Source of the DNA: Xenoacremonium recifei
Taxonomy: Eukaryota > Ascomycota > Sordariomycetes > Hypocreales > Nectriaceae
Reading direction: 5' to 3'
Assembly: GCA_012184525.1 (NCBI GenBank)
Contig: WOFQ01000031.1
Span: forward strand, 1 to 64,000
DNA length: 64,000 nucleotides
The first letter of the stretch is position 1. Each line of letters starts with the position of its first letter. The notes beneath the pieces were generated by a model. The model had not been told where the DNA came from and searched no databases. It worked only from the letters and a program-made list of their open reading frames with translations. This document shows positions 1-11,498 of this stretch, in pieces. The position numbers and the translations under genes were made by a program.

Positions 1-1258
1 AGATTGTGTATGCGTAGTGGTTAAAAGTGCGCGACTCGCTTGTGTGCGCGACTCGCTTGTGGAGTACGTTATATATAATTAAGGCATATTATTCACTTAA
101 TAAAAATATACTTAATCCCCTGCTAATTTTTAGTGGCCCAGAAGTATCTTTTTTTTCCCAATCAACGGTCCTTTTCCCAATCAATGACCCCCCATTGGAG
201 GCCATAGGACTTCGAGGGGGGTGGAATTTGACACCCCCCTAGTAGTGGACGAACGGGGATGATGTCGACCAGGTGATTAGCATCGAGATTGGCGTTGCGG
301 ATTAGCTCTGGGGATTAGCTACAGGGAATAAGCGCTGGGAATTTGGGCGGCCTTGGGGAAGGTGTTAGCGGTCTCCATTATGGTTGTGGATTTGGGTTGG
401 GTCTGGGGATCCCGTCAGTGCCAAGTTGGACCGGGTTTAGGGACTTTCATGAGGAAATGCTTTGTGAGACGTCAGCACAAGAGATCAAAACGAGAAGTGG
501 TATCCCACCTACTGCGTCGCCCTGCCATAAGGTCTTTTGGAGCTGAACTTGATCATGGATCTCTCTGCTGTACACACAGAGCTCTGCCATTGATCTTCAT
601 CATGGAACCCAATCCCCGCTTCAATCCTTCGCAGAAGCGACCCATCAGCCAGCTTGCTCCGACTGTGCTCTCCCAAGGCCTGCGCGGGGATCTACAACCT
701 CAGCTTCGCTCTATCCAACAGATGCTTTACTCCGGAGCTGCGCTAACGTGCCGAGTCAAGATGTGACACGTTTCTTATCAAATTTTGCCCAAACCCTGCT
801 GACGGGTACATTCCCATTGGACGGACATCTGTTTCGAACTGAGACTTGCATGGGATCTTACTAGTCCTGGTAGAGAATTCCACTCTCCAAATTACACCCG
901 CCAGGGAGTCCTTCGCAGAGCCGCATGCTCTCCCGTTGGAGCTCTTGGCCCCCGACTTTTAGAGTCCTTACAGCTCAATAGAGTCCTCACAGCTTGTTTG
1001 AGTCCTCTGCTCTGTCCCTTAGAGTCGGGAGCTCATTTCTCGCCCATCGAGGGACCAATCACAGACATCAACCATGCAGGGGTTGCGCGGGTTCATCTGA
1101 GTAGGGTCGTATGTGGCGTCCAGGGCGAGACAGTATATCTATAGCATCCGGACCATGCGAACCATCTCGACGCCTTTTCTTGTATCTATCTCTTCTAGAC
1201 GCCTTGTTCCTATACTATACTGTTCCCAAAGCGGCTCAACCACCAAGTCGACGGCGAA
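1..1258. other. Intergenic, no supported gene
   Basis: No reading frame here looks like protein. The first ~130 bases are AT-rich with a short tandem duplication (listed separately) and may be the edge of a decayed element. The last ~200 bases precede the zinc-finger gene and should hold its promoter, but I see no clear TATA box. Confidence 0.5.
27..60. repeat. 17-bp perfect tandem duplication
   Basis: The unit GTGCGCGACTCGCTTGT occurs twice head to tail at 27-43 and 44-60. The sequence just upstream (TAGTGGTTAAAAG) loosely resembles a tRNA-type A box, and the sequence just downstream is AT-rich. This could be the edge of a tRNA-derived short element, but the window starts here and no B box is visible, so only the duplication is certain. 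Confidence 0.7.
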
Positions 1259-3223
1259 ATGTCCTTCTCCGATCCCCTCGTCCAGTCCGGAGTATACTAC
1301 AACGTTGAGACACTGGGTCATCGAAATATCGATTCTCTGACCCACCTCCAAGAGACCCTTGCCGGGCTGGACCAGCTTTTCTTTTTGCCGTCATATGCCA
1401 GCGAAATAGGGCTTGAGAATGAAGCTCCATTGAAGACTTTCATTCCCATCCCAAGAGATGATCATGATGATTTGATGAAAGAATTAACAGAGCTCGAAAG
1501 CCATTACTCTGAGACCCGTCGCATTGGACTTCATCGTAGCGGTGGTGCCTTATTGGCTCGTCTCCATAAGGCACACGCTGAAATCGATGGTCTAGATGTG
1601 GGATTAAGATTTCTCTATGAGACAGAGCCTGAATCCACGCAGGAGGCTCCGCATTCGACAACAACGATGATAGATTCTTCGATCAGCCGACGGGAAACCC
1701 CCATTCGAACCGGCCGTATACAGAGTGACACTATGGAGGTCTCACATTCGGAGGATCTCAGTGAACAACATGGCCCCCTGGATGTTTGGTCCCCTCTGCG
1801 AGACTTCCGTCAGTGTATGGCGCATCATTGGCAGCGTGTTCAAGACATAGCAGCTGAGCAGAACGAGCCACTTATTGATCAAATGTGTCGAAACTACGGA
1901 AGTGCTAAAGGCCTGGGTGAGGCTGGTATCTCCGCTTTTCGCAACACTATCAGCGGGCCGGTGCCCTGCCACATCAACGAAGTCTTCGCCTTCTCGTCTC
2001 TTTCATATGTAGCCTCTAGTCACCTGTATAACAAGGGTAAGCTAGAAACTCTGGAAGATTTCGGGATTTGGCTAGAAGCCATTGAAGATTCAGAGCAACG
2101 CCGGGTCTACCAGCTCCTAGTAAGCTCGCTTTGGCCTAGCTTCAGATGGAAACGTCACATCCATCCTCTTAGTTCGAGATCATGGTCGCCAAGTGCCTCA
2201 GGGACGCAATGGAATTTCAGAGTTTCGTCAATAACGACCAAAAGCCGATCGATCAATACGGCAGCAATCAACCACGATTTCGTCTTTTCGACATTCCAGG
2301 GTAACTTGAATTTTGAATCCTCGACCATGCTGTCGCGGCCACCGACTGCGATAGGACAATTTTCCGCGACTGACGTGAGAGCCGACCTTTTCGACACTGC
2401 TGCAGATCAGCCACTTCCAGCGCGATTTCGTCATCTCTCAGAAAACCACCATTCTCGGCAGCTTCTTCATTTGACGGGCCCTCATGAAGCACCCTCGTTG
2501 CAAATCGAAGATGTATTGGAAGAGGACAAGGATTTTGTGGAACACTCACCAGTGCATTCCCGCCTCCAAGACACTGACATGTTTCTTGCCATCTTAAGCT
2601 TCTGCCAAGACATGCAAGGCTTCTTATATGCCATATCTGGTTGTGGGATCGCAGCCAAAAGTGGTCGCTCATGCCTCTCATTCATCCAGTACAATGGATG
2701 GAAGCAGAGGCACATCCAACAGACAATCCTCTGTTCACTGTGGGGGCGCAAATCTACTCAAGATAAAGCATCCTTAGCAATTCTCTCAATCACTGAGGAT
2801 TTCGTACATATGGGTTGCTTACAGAGCATTGAGGAGGTGGAAGACTTCATGATCAGCGTTGGATGGGTGAGTTTATTAAGAGCGGAAGTGATTAATTCAT
2901 TGTACTGACTGAAGACTTACTACGAAGAGAATTCTAAATCCAGCCGAGTACTCCAAGTTTCAGCCGTGGGTGCTCCCTCCGCATCCACAGGATCACGGAC
3001 AGAAAGCGAAGACACCACGAGCTCGAGCACCCCGTCACATGTGAGGAACATATCCTGTCATTTAAAAACCATGTTGTCATTCACACTAATAACTTATCTC
3101 AGTGGCCCGTTCAAATGCGACGTCTGTTCCTACGGCTTTTCCAGGGCATCTAATATGCGTCGGCATCGCAAGAGAAAGCATCCGATGGACGAGGAGAATG
3201 TGGACATGGATGCTGAAGAGTGA
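1259..3223 (+). CDS. C2H2 zinc-finger protein, putative transcription factor
   Basis: Three exons restore one frame: 1259-2866, 2928-3040 and 3103-3223, giving about 613 residues. The first intron starts GTGAGT at 2867. I chose the acceptor at 2926-2927 because it alone keeps exon 2 (a proline-rich stretch containing KFQPWVLPPHPQDHGQ) in frame with exon 3. The second intron is 3041-3102. Exon 3 encodes one C2H2 finger, FKCDVCSYGFSRASNMRRH followed by RKRKH (C-x2-C-x12-H-x4-H), and an acidic tail. The first ~530 residues match no domain I recognise. Fungal proteins of this layout, a long N-terminal region with a C-terminal finger, are usually annotated as nuclear DNA-binding proteins of unknown target. 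The finger is certain; the first acceptor and the regulatory role are inferred. Confidence 0.75.
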
Positions 3224-4491
3224 GATCCAGTCAAGGGGAGATGTGTCGAGTGGAAGGGTACGTCTTTGAATACGAGGAGGAATCGGTAATTATGATAGAG
3301 ACGAGAGATTTTGGCGCAAGGGGAAAAAGAAACCATTGATGAAGGTGTTAATGACGAGGATCAATAAGAATGAAAGGAAACATAGGCCAAAAAAAAAGGA
3401 CTTCGCTTTGGGTAATTTTAAGGAAGTACGGAGTACATGTTCTGGATTCGAAGGAAACGGATGATCAGTAATAAACGGGGGCTTGTAGAGCGAAGATGCG
3501 CCAAGTACGGAGTAATCCGAGACGCTACTCCAGCTTTCACCCTGAAAGAGGGGGCAACAGGAACTTATTTGTCTGCCAGGCATTCTTCGCCATGTCTCAC
3601 CCGCGTTTGAGGGGTTATAATTAAAGTAATTAAAGTCCCGGATAAACGAGCATTAGCAAGGCAATAGTGCACCGCCGAACGACTGTCGTGTGCCAGGATG
3701 ACAAGGTCGCGGCCAATTTCCCGACCTGACAGAGATCGACACAGACCCTGCAAATCGTCGCCGGCTGTTCATCTGGCATTGCGGTCTGCTGCTCGGCTGT
3801 TTGTACCAAGCACGGAGTTTTGACAGCATAAAGTAGCACGCGTATGACCTCAGCCACGGCCAACGTCAGCGCCCTCGTATGCGAGTCAAGCCTCAGCACA
3901 ATCCTGCAATGCTAAGAATAAGTCTGCGTTAGCCTCCAAACAGCAAACCCCTCTAGTCAGGCCTCCCGGCATGAAAGCACAGCCGCACGCCGCCACGCAG
4001 CGCAGAACCACGGTTCCCGCCCTTCAGTTCAGCTGCCCCTGTCTCTGGCTGTGGCGTCCCAGGCGGCCCGTTGCACCCGTTTGGTCGGGGCCACCGCCTG
4101 GAATGACGGCATGCGTGGGTTGCGATCAGCAGGGCTTAGGCCGTGGGCTCCGGTCTTTTGTCCCTTTGGCGGCTTGTCACTGGCCGCCTCGCAAGGGAAG
4201 ACCTGGCTGTGCCTGGCGGGGGCCGGGAATGCGTGGAGAAGGCGAGGTTTCGCTGGTGTAAGTGAAACGCGCCGGGAGATGAGAGAAGGGATGCGTATAA
4301 AGGATCACGGCCTCGCCCGTGACACCAGGTTTCTGATTCATGCCCAGCAAACAAACGTGATCTGCAATCTTGCCCTTTATTAATACCCCGGGTTTCCGTT
4401 TCGCGGCCAGTAAACATCTCCCTCTTCACCCACCACCGCCACTCACAACAACACTCACCACTTCCAACCCACAACACCACCAACAATCACC
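3224..4491. other. Intergenic between zinc-finger gene and surface-protein gene
   Basis: No coding sequence supported. It holds the 3' end of the zinc-finger gene and a long GC-rich promoter region for the downstream gene. TACGGAGTA occurs near 3424 and 3504; the same nonamer in the other orientation occurs twice near 18.91 kb. Confidence 0.6.
4296..4301 (+). promoter_or_regulatory. TATA box of the surface-protein gene
   Basis: TATAAA lies about 190 bases upstream of the ATG at 4492. The stretch just before the ATG is CA-rich with CACC/AACA runs ending CACC-ATG, as in the leaders of strongly expressed filamentous-fungal genes. Assignment rests on position and consensus only. Confidence 0.55.
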
Positions 4492-5115
4492 ATGCTCTTC
4501 TTCAAGGCCACCGTTCTCGCCTCGGCTGCCGGCCTCGCCGCCGCCAACGCCATTGACGCCCGCGTCGCCGCCCCGGCCATCACCGCCGCGCCCATGGCCC
4601 GCCGCGACCTCGTCCACGACATCATCTCCAGCGCCAAGGACATCGTCTCAGAGGGCGAGGACGACGCCAGCAAGGCCATCAACGACGCCTCGACCTTCGT
4701 CAACGGCGTGGTCTCGCACGCCAGCACCTTCATCGCGGGCGTTGTCTCGGACGCGAGCACTGCCGTCGGCGCCGTCGAGACCTTCCTCAGCACCAAGGGC
4801 GGCGTGGTCGAGACGTATGTGAAGACCAAGGCCGGCGCTGCTGCGACGTATGCCGAGACCAAGGCTGGCGCGGTTGAGACCTACGTTGAGACCAAGGCGG
4901 GTGTGGTCGAGACCTTTGTGTCTACCAAGGCGGGAGCTGCTGAGACGTTCGTGAGCACCAAGGCCGCGGCGCTGTCTTCCGATGTTGCTGGCTCCAGCAC
5001 TGCTTCCAGCGCCACTGCTTCCAGCACTGATTCTGCGGCCAACAGCCTGAGCGTGACTTCGCGGGTTGGCATCGTGGGCGCTGCTGTCGCCGCTGGCATG
5101 TTCCTCCTGGCCTAA
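4492..5115 (+). CDS. Secreted, probably GPI-anchored 11-residue-repeat protein
   Basis: Single exon, 207 residues. A signal peptide covers residues 1-20 (hydrophobic, ending AANA). A dibasic Kex2-type site, ARRD, follows at 36-39. From about 66 to 165 the protein is a chain of 11-residue units. The clearest are of the form ETKAGVVETFV (residues 100-165), preceded by weaker ASTFVNGVVSH-like units. A Ser/Thr/Ala linker and a terminal hydrophobic stretch (GIVGAAVAAGMFLLA) fit a GPI-attachment signal. The 11-residue period with a TKAG core resembles the repeats of group 3 LEA and related amphipathic-helix proteins, so a membrane- or wall-associated protective role is possible. That is inference; I do not recognise an orthologue with known function. 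Confidence 0.8.
   Translation: MLFFKATVLASAAGLAAANAIDARVAAPAITAAPMARRDLVHDIISSAKDIVSEGEDDASKAINDASTFVNGVVSHASTFIAGVVSDASTAVGAVETFLSTKGGVVETYVKTKAGAAATYAETKAGAVETYVETKAGVVETFVSTKAGAAETFVSTKAAALSSDVAGSSTASSATASSTDSAANSLSVTSRVGIVGAAVAAGMFLLA
4789..4986 (+). repeat. 33-bp in-frame tandem repeat (11-residue units)
   Basis: Six adjacent 33-base units encode the sequence pattern x-TK(A/G)G(V/A)(V/A)(E/A)T(Y/F)(V/A). Third-position differences between units show they are not a very recent expansion. Three weaker units continue upstream to about 4690. Confidence 0.75.
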
Positions 5116-5479
5116 GCTGGGAATTGAGACGATACCCCTGGACTTTTTACGAGGGATGGGTTTGCATTAGCTGGAGTTACTAGGGAAAAGCCTGCTCGGG
5201 CGAATCAAGGGTGGCATTAAGTTTGTATGATTATCACGGCACTTGGGCTTGGAGGTTTTTACTTCGGGCGTTACATACGCACATTATCACGAAGATTCAA
5301 TTCAAATCAACTACTTCAATTAACTGCAACGCCTGATATGTGAATCAATCGAGTATCCAAAGTCTATTACCCCTCTATGATCCGTCTTCTACCCTTAATT
5401 TTACAGAGACAGTACTATACATATTATACATGTACACGGTAATGAGTCGCGATGATGCAGCCGCACACTGCTGTCCGCC

Positions 5480-7683
5480 TCACTTCCTCGCCTTTAATTG
5501 CAGCCCATACGGCTCCAACTGCTCATCCGTCAACCGGCTCGGCGACTTGACAAACGGATCCTCGCCCTTCATCGTCTTCGGGAAGGCCATCACATCGCGC
5601 ACCGTGCTGGTATCCGTCATCAGCGCCACCAGCCGGTCGAAGCCCAGCGCAAAGCCCGCGTGCGGCGGGCATCCCGAGCGCAGAGCCTCAAACAGGTGCG
5701 CAAAGTCGCCAATCCGCTTGTCCGTCATCTTCAGGATGTCCCGCATCACGAAGTCCTGCACATCTGCCACGTGGATACGCTCACTGCCACCGCCGACCTC
5801 GACGCCGTTGAGCACGAGGTCGTAAGCTGCACTTTTGGCCTCGAGTGGATTGGTGAAGAGCAGCTCGAGGTCGTGCTTGGAGAGTGGCGCTGTGAAGGGG
5901 TGATGCGACGCGGCGATGCCCGCTGCGCCCTCCTGGCCTGGCTCGCCTTCTTCCGTGGGCTTGAACATGGGGAAGTCTGTCACCCACACGAATTGCAGGG
6001 ATCCCGCGTCGCCAAGTCGAGGCTTCGTCATGTATCCTGCCTCGACGAGGGCCTTCCAGAGGGCAATGCGCATCTCGCCAATCTTGGTTGACCCAGAGCA
6101 GTATTGGCCCTCGGGCGTCTCCCGAGCCTGGAACACCACCAGGTCGCCATCCTTGATCTCCTTGCCTTCTGAGATGAGGTCGAGGACGCTTTCATACTCA
6201 AATCCGAGTGACGAGAAACCGCTCAACGGCTTACTTGAGTCGCAAACGAGGATCTGAGGCTTTCCATCGGGGTTCTCTGCTAGAGCAGTGGGGAGCTCGT
6301 CCATAAACTTGATCACGAATTCTCGAGCTTCAGCCGGGGAGCAACCGTCTAGAGGGAACGTAAAGGCTTCGATCTTTGGGTTGGGTAGATGAGTGATCAT
6401 GCTGACGAAGTGTTCATACGGAGCTAGATCCGGGATAGCATGGATCTTTTCCTTGTCAGTCTTGACGTTCTATATTGGTCCTGGATAAACGTACCTTGTT
6501 CGGGATGCGCAAATCGGGCTTGTCACTCCCGTAAGATGCAATACTATCCTGGAACTTGATCGTGGTAAATGTGTGGGCTTCATGCTCATCCGCCGTCTGA
6601 GTGGTCTCGGGAATCTCCGTTAGCACAGGGATCCTCTCCCCTCGAATGTCTTGATAGCTATACGTCGGCCTCAGCGCAGCCAGAGCTGCCAACAGGACAT
6701 CATTAACGTCCTGGCGCACTCTTGCCGCCCCTGCAAAGGACCACTCCATATCTAGCTGCGTGAACTCGGGCTGACGGTCAGCTCGCGAATCCTCATCCCT
6801 GTAGCATCTAGCCCATTGCATGTAACGGGCGACGCCACTAGCCATGAGGATCTGTTTGTACTGTTGGGGGCTCTGGTTCAGCGCGTAAGCCATACCGCGC
6901 TGACGTGTCGGGACTAGAAACTCTCGGGCTCCCTCCGGTGTCGACTTAAACAGTGTTGGGGTCTCAATGTCGGTAAAGCCCTTCTTCAGCAGGCCCTGGG
7001 TCAGCTCCCCCTTCAGCCATGATCGGAACTTTAGCCGCGCTTGGAGCTCGGGATGGAAGCGAAGTTGGAAGTGCCGCTTTGTCGGTGGAAACTGTACTTC
7101 GGGGGTCACAATGAGGTTGCTCGGGACGCTGTTGAGGGTGCGGATGTGCTTGAGGTAAACTGTTGTCTTGGAGGAGGCTTCGTTGAGAGCTTCGCGGTCG
7201 GCTTTCGGGGGCTCTTGCTGGACATCGATAACGACGGGACTGTTTGCAGGTATTTGGCGGAAGAGAGAATGTGCTTCGGGTCCGTTGCTTAGATCAGAGC
7301 AGATCTGGAGGACTTCGCCGGAGGGAGTGGTGAGATCGGCGAAGGAGAGGTTCTTGGAGATGTTGCGCCGCTTGCCGAGAAAACCAACGCATTTCCCGTC
7401 TTGGCCGTAATCGAGCGGGATAGCTGAGTTGCTGTCTATATAAGAGAAGTGAGGTCAGTTTTGTATTTCCATGAGGATGCAAAAGGTGCTTACAGTCATC
7501 CCATGCCTTCAACAGCTGGTCCCGCTTAGCGTCTAGAGATGCGAAGACGGAGCTCGTCGAGAAGCTCCTTGAAACGCATTGGCGCGCCTGCAGGGCCCTG
7601 AGAGATGCTCTGCACGCATTCTGGCGCAACGCAATGGCACGGCGACCAAGGGGAAGCACCATGGCCAAAAGACAGCGCTCCAA
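5480..7683 (-). CDS. MSD1: Aspartyl-tRNA synthetase, mitochondrial
   Basis: Charges mitochondrial tRNA-Asp. Three exons on the minus strand: 7683-7494, 7435-6495, and about 6445-5480, giving roughly 700 residues. The second intron is very short; acceptors at 6452 or 6446 both keep frame, and the second leaves a better branch-point distance. The N-terminus is basic and Arg/Ser-rich (RRAIALRQNACRASLRALQA), as expected for a mitochondrial targeting peptide. The class II aspRS core follows: LKFRSWLKGELTQGLLKKGF and FLVPTR; motif 2 in ARCYRDEDSRADRQPEFTQL; then the insertion domain typical of bacterial-type AspRS, with a conserved MFKPTEEG and HHPFTAP stretch; and motif 3 GFALGFDRLVALM near the C-terminus. 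The bacterial-type layout distinguishes it from the cytosolic enzyme. It is divergently arranged with the AP180 gene. Confidence 0.93.
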
Positions 7684-8872
7684 TAAACCGCAATGGAGAG
7701 AATAGAGTCATGACAAGAGAGCTTCCTGGTGGTGGGCCGACCCGTGAAGAAGTTCCAGGCGGGAGTTCAGCCGAAGAAACTCCACCGGCGCGACCCCACG
7801 GCGCTTTAAATTTTTGGCAGCTGCTGGAGCTTTTCCTCTTCTTCTTTTTTTTTCTTCATGACCCTTCCATTCAAATAAATGTGAGTCCCTGCTGCGCTTC
7901 CCGCACAAATTGCTGCCAGATGCTGACGATTATCTAGATGATGAGACCCGCGTGCCTAATATGATGCAGATGCCGTCTCTCCGGACCCGCGAACCCTCTC
8001 TTCGGGGCTTAAGCGGTTCGCGGGCGAGGTGAGGCGGGATCATGAAATGGGCGTTCGACACACTCGACCTTGTTAGCATCGGACGCGATGGAAAAAAGCT
8101 CTGACTTATTGTGAATGGCGGGATGGTTTGAGGGAACGACACTGCTGTGTGCAGTTTGGTGCGGCCAGGTAAGTCCCAGATATCAAGAGAATTGCAGCTT
8201 CTATTTCCGCCATTCTCCATGTTGCTCCAGCTTGTGTGAACTCGATACTCAACACCTTACTATTACCGTAACCTGCATCTGCGTCTGCGCGTCCTCTGTA
8301 AAACACGTGAAACATTTGTCGGGTCCAGATCTTCTTCTTCCATCCCATGCCTGTGGAGAGAATGGACAGACAGACCCCTGCCACGCCCATCGCAAGTGAC
8401 GACATCCCGGCCCAGCCACGACCCCTGGAATTACAGCGGTGACGCCCGGCCGCGATAGCGATGGAGCCCGGGCCGTGTTAGGGAGATACTTGGTGTATAG
8501 CGCCCCAGCCACCCGTCACAAATGTCGCGCGCCATCGCCTCCTCCCGCGGCGGGAATGCGTGGAAGCTCTGGACGGACTTGCTTCTCCACTCCAGTTCCA
8601 GTCCAACCTCTCCCGCCCGGCTCAACCTGGCCCTGACCTGAACCACCCACCTATCCTATCCTATCCTATCCAACCCTGGTCTGTCCACGTCCCTCCCGTA
8701 GGTCTGCTCTCGATGCGGATCCCAGGCGCTGGCGACCTGACGACACGATTATCAAGAAGTTGATTTCCCCGTAGTAGTTTTTGTTGCGTCCGTCTTCTAG
8801 TTGTGCTTCGTTGCTGCGCCTCTCCTCCATCCCCCGATTCTCTCCTCCTTCCCCGGGCATCGCATCGCAACC
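7684..8872. other. Divergent promoter region, AspRS / AP180 genes
   Basis: About 1.2 kb between two divergent start codons. No coding sequence is supported. It contains a short CTATC array at 8651-8670 (four exact copies) about 200 bases before the AP180 start. The last ~100 bases before 8873 are pyrimidine-rich (CTCCTTCC), as is common in fungal leaders. Confidence 0.6.
8651..8670. repeat. CTATC pentanucleotide microsatellite
   Basis: Four exact tandem copies of CTATC lie in the presumed 5' region of the AP180 gene. Probably a length-variable simple repeat; no function can be read from it. Confidence 0.85.
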
Positions 8873-11056
8873 ATGTCCAGCTCGTTCGAAAAGTCCGTCA
8901 AGGGCGCGACCAAGATCAAGGTGCGTCGCTGTCTCTGCCCGTGCCTCCAGCCGTCACTGACACCTCCCGCCCCCTCCAGAATGCTCCCCCCAAGACCAAG
9001 TACATCGAGCACATCCTCGTCGCGACCCATTCAGGCGAAGCAGGCATCGGTGAAGTCTTTCGCGCGCTGCAGTACCGGCTGCGCGACTCGACCTGGACCG
9101 TCGTCTTCAAGAGCCTCATCACCGTGCATTTGATGATCCGCGAGGGCGCCCCCGACGTGACACTTTCATATCTTGCAAAGCACCGGAACACACTAGCCAT
9201 CAGCAGCTTTACCGACGGTACGTTCCAGCTTCTAGTCAATGTTCGCGCGAAAGCATCGACAGACTGACAACGAGTGTACAGCCCAGACCCAGGGTCGGAA
9301 CATCCGGCACTATGCAAACTACCTGGCCGAGCGAGCGCGCGCATTCCGAGAGACCAAGACGGACTGGGTGCGCGCACCCGAATCGCGGCTCGAGAAGCTG
9401 TCGGTCGAGAAGGGCCTGTTGCGGGAAACCGAAGCAGTGCAACACCAGCTCCAGGCCCTTCTCAAGTGCGATGTAGGGAGACAGCTACATGTCCGCGTGA
9501 GATACGGTTGCTAAGCTCTTCCAGGTCATGGAAAACGAACCCGAGAATGAAATCACAATAACAGTATTCCGACTCCTGGTGTTGGACCTGCTGGCTTTAT
9601 TCCAGTCTCTCAACCAGGGTCTTATTAATATCTTGGGTGCGCCACCCCCGCCCGTACTCCCCAGACGGTTCTCATTGCTAACGCGAGGCCCCAAGGCCAC
9701 TTCTTCGAGATGTCGAAAACTGACGCCGAGCGAGCCATGGAGATCTACAGGACATTTACACGCCAGACAGACTTTGTGGTCCAGTACCTCAGTGTTGCGC
9801 GACAGTACGAGCATTACACGAGAGTCGAGGTCCCCAAGTTGAAGCACGCTCCCGTGAATCTCGGCAAGCAGCTGGAAGAGTATCTGCTCGACGACGACTT
9901 CGAAACTCACCGGAGACAGTATCTCGCTGAGCAGGATGCGAAGAAGAGAGGGGGCGGAGGAGGCAGCTCAAGCTCTTCGAAACTCTTGGGAGCGTCTAAG
10001 AAGAAGGATGAGTTCCCAGAGCCGGCCAGCAACAACCCCTTCCCAAGCTCATCCACCTCTAAACCTCAGGCCCAGTCGAAACCCCCGGCAGCCAAGGGGC
10101 CAGATCCTGATCTCATCGACTTCTTCGACTCGATAGAACAGAACCAGACGCCGATACAGATTGGCACGACGGCAATGCCGCAGCAGCAACAGCCTCAAGC
10201 AATGGCCATGAGCTACACGGGATTTGCGCCTCAGCAAACTGGCTTCGGTCTGAACGCTGGCTTCCAACAACAGCCGCAGGTCACTGGCGCATTCATGCAG
10301 CCTCACCAGCAGCAACCCCAGCCACAGCCTCAACCCCAGGTCCAACAAATGCAGCCCAACTTCACTGGCGCCGGCTTCGGGGGGTTCACGCCGCAGCAGA
10401 GCTTCCAGCCTGGATCTCTCGCGCCCATTCCCCAGGACACTGTGGCAAGCTTTCAGAACCCGGCCCCTACTGGTCTCCAACCACCCATGAACGGCGCGGG
10501 CATGAACGGACAGCCCCAAACGCTGCAGCCGATGCAGACGGGCAGCACCAACCCGTTCCGACAGTCCATGCTCATGGCCCAGCAGACCGGCATGCAGACC
10601 TCGGCTCCCGCATTCACACCAGCAACTACAGCTACCGCTCTCCAACGCCAGTCCACCAACCCCTTTGCCCGCCGCTCCCCCCAGCAGAACACCTCCCCCT
10701 TCTCGCCAGCCTCCAACTCGCCCTTCCAACAACCTCAACAAGCACCCCCTCAACAGCTTCAACCACAACAACAACAACCACCCGCCGCTCTCCAGCCCAC
10801 GCCCACCGGCACCAACCCCTTCGCCCGGAACACACAACCAGCGCCTCCCGTCCTCGCCTCCCAGCCTGACCAGACCGCCAGCCTCATGCCTCAACCAACC
10901 GGCAGCACCAACCCCTTCCGCCAGGGCGCCTTCGTCAACCACCAGACCGGCATGGGCTGGCAGCACAACTCGACCCCCATCGGCGGCGGCCTCGACCAGC
11001 TCGAGACCGTGCCTGTCTTCCCGCGTCCCGCGCAGCAGACCCCCTGGCAGCAATAA
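8873..11056 (+). CDS. AP180-type clathrin adaptor (ANTH domain, yAP1801/2 homologue)
   Basis: Recruits clathrin and early endocytic factors to PI(4,5)P2-containing plasma membrane. Five exons (8873-8920, 8980-9217, 9282-9472, 9525-9636, 9696-11056) give 649 residues. The ANTH domain fills roughly residues 1-280. It opens with SFEKSVKGATKIKNAPPKTK, whose lysines form the phosphoinositide site, and continues through helices ending in QYLSVARQYEHYTRVEVPKL. The rest is a Gln/Pro-rich tail with five NPF motifs (four as TNPFRQ or TNPFAR), which bind EH domains of Pan1/Ede1-type partners. It also has three exact LxxQxTG-type sites (LMAQQTG, LMPQPTG, LQPTPTG), the consensus of Ark1/Prk1 kinases. The ATG is set by the 16-codon first exon, which encodes the conserved ANTH start. 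Identity is secure; paralogue assignment is not possible. Confidence 0.95.
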
Positions 11057-11498
11057 AGCTTTTTCTTACTTATCCTTTTCTCTGCATTGTCAGCGCGGCG
11101 TTCTCGGGACCCTGTTCACAGCACTACTATCAGCCATTTTCTGAAATAAAGGGGGGCGGAAAACTCCCTGAGTTTTTTTATCTTATCCTTATTTCACGAG
11201 CATGTCCCCCCCTCCCCCATTGCTGTTCCTCGCCTGTCTTCGTTTTGGTTTAGTGGTTAGGTAGTATAGCAGAGACACTGAGCAGAATCAAAATATGACA
11301 CGTTTAAGTTTCATGAGTAGTCTCTTTGAGACTCTTTTTGTGTGCAGCGTAAGGCTGCGGGTCTTGTAGACCGTGGTATCTCGTTCCCTTTTATGTACAC
11401 TCGTCGTTACAAACGTCAAAGCACCCAAAGACCCAACCATAACGCCGCCCTCTATCCGATTTCCAAACCCAAATCAAGTCAAATCAATACCACGCTTA
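11057..11498. other. Convergent 3' ends of AP180 and Tfb3 genes
   Basis: The two genes converge here. The stretch contains AAATAAA near 11145 and other AT-rich motifs that could serve as polyadenylation signals. No gene is supported. Confidence 0.5.

Noticed and set aside
353..766. 137-codon frame near the window start
   Set aside because: No domain, irregular composition and overlapping frames; looks like chance.
10049..11053. 334-codon minus-strand frame opposite the AP180 tail
   Set aside because: It is the mirror of a Gln/Pro-rich coding region, whose base composition removes stops on the opposite strand.
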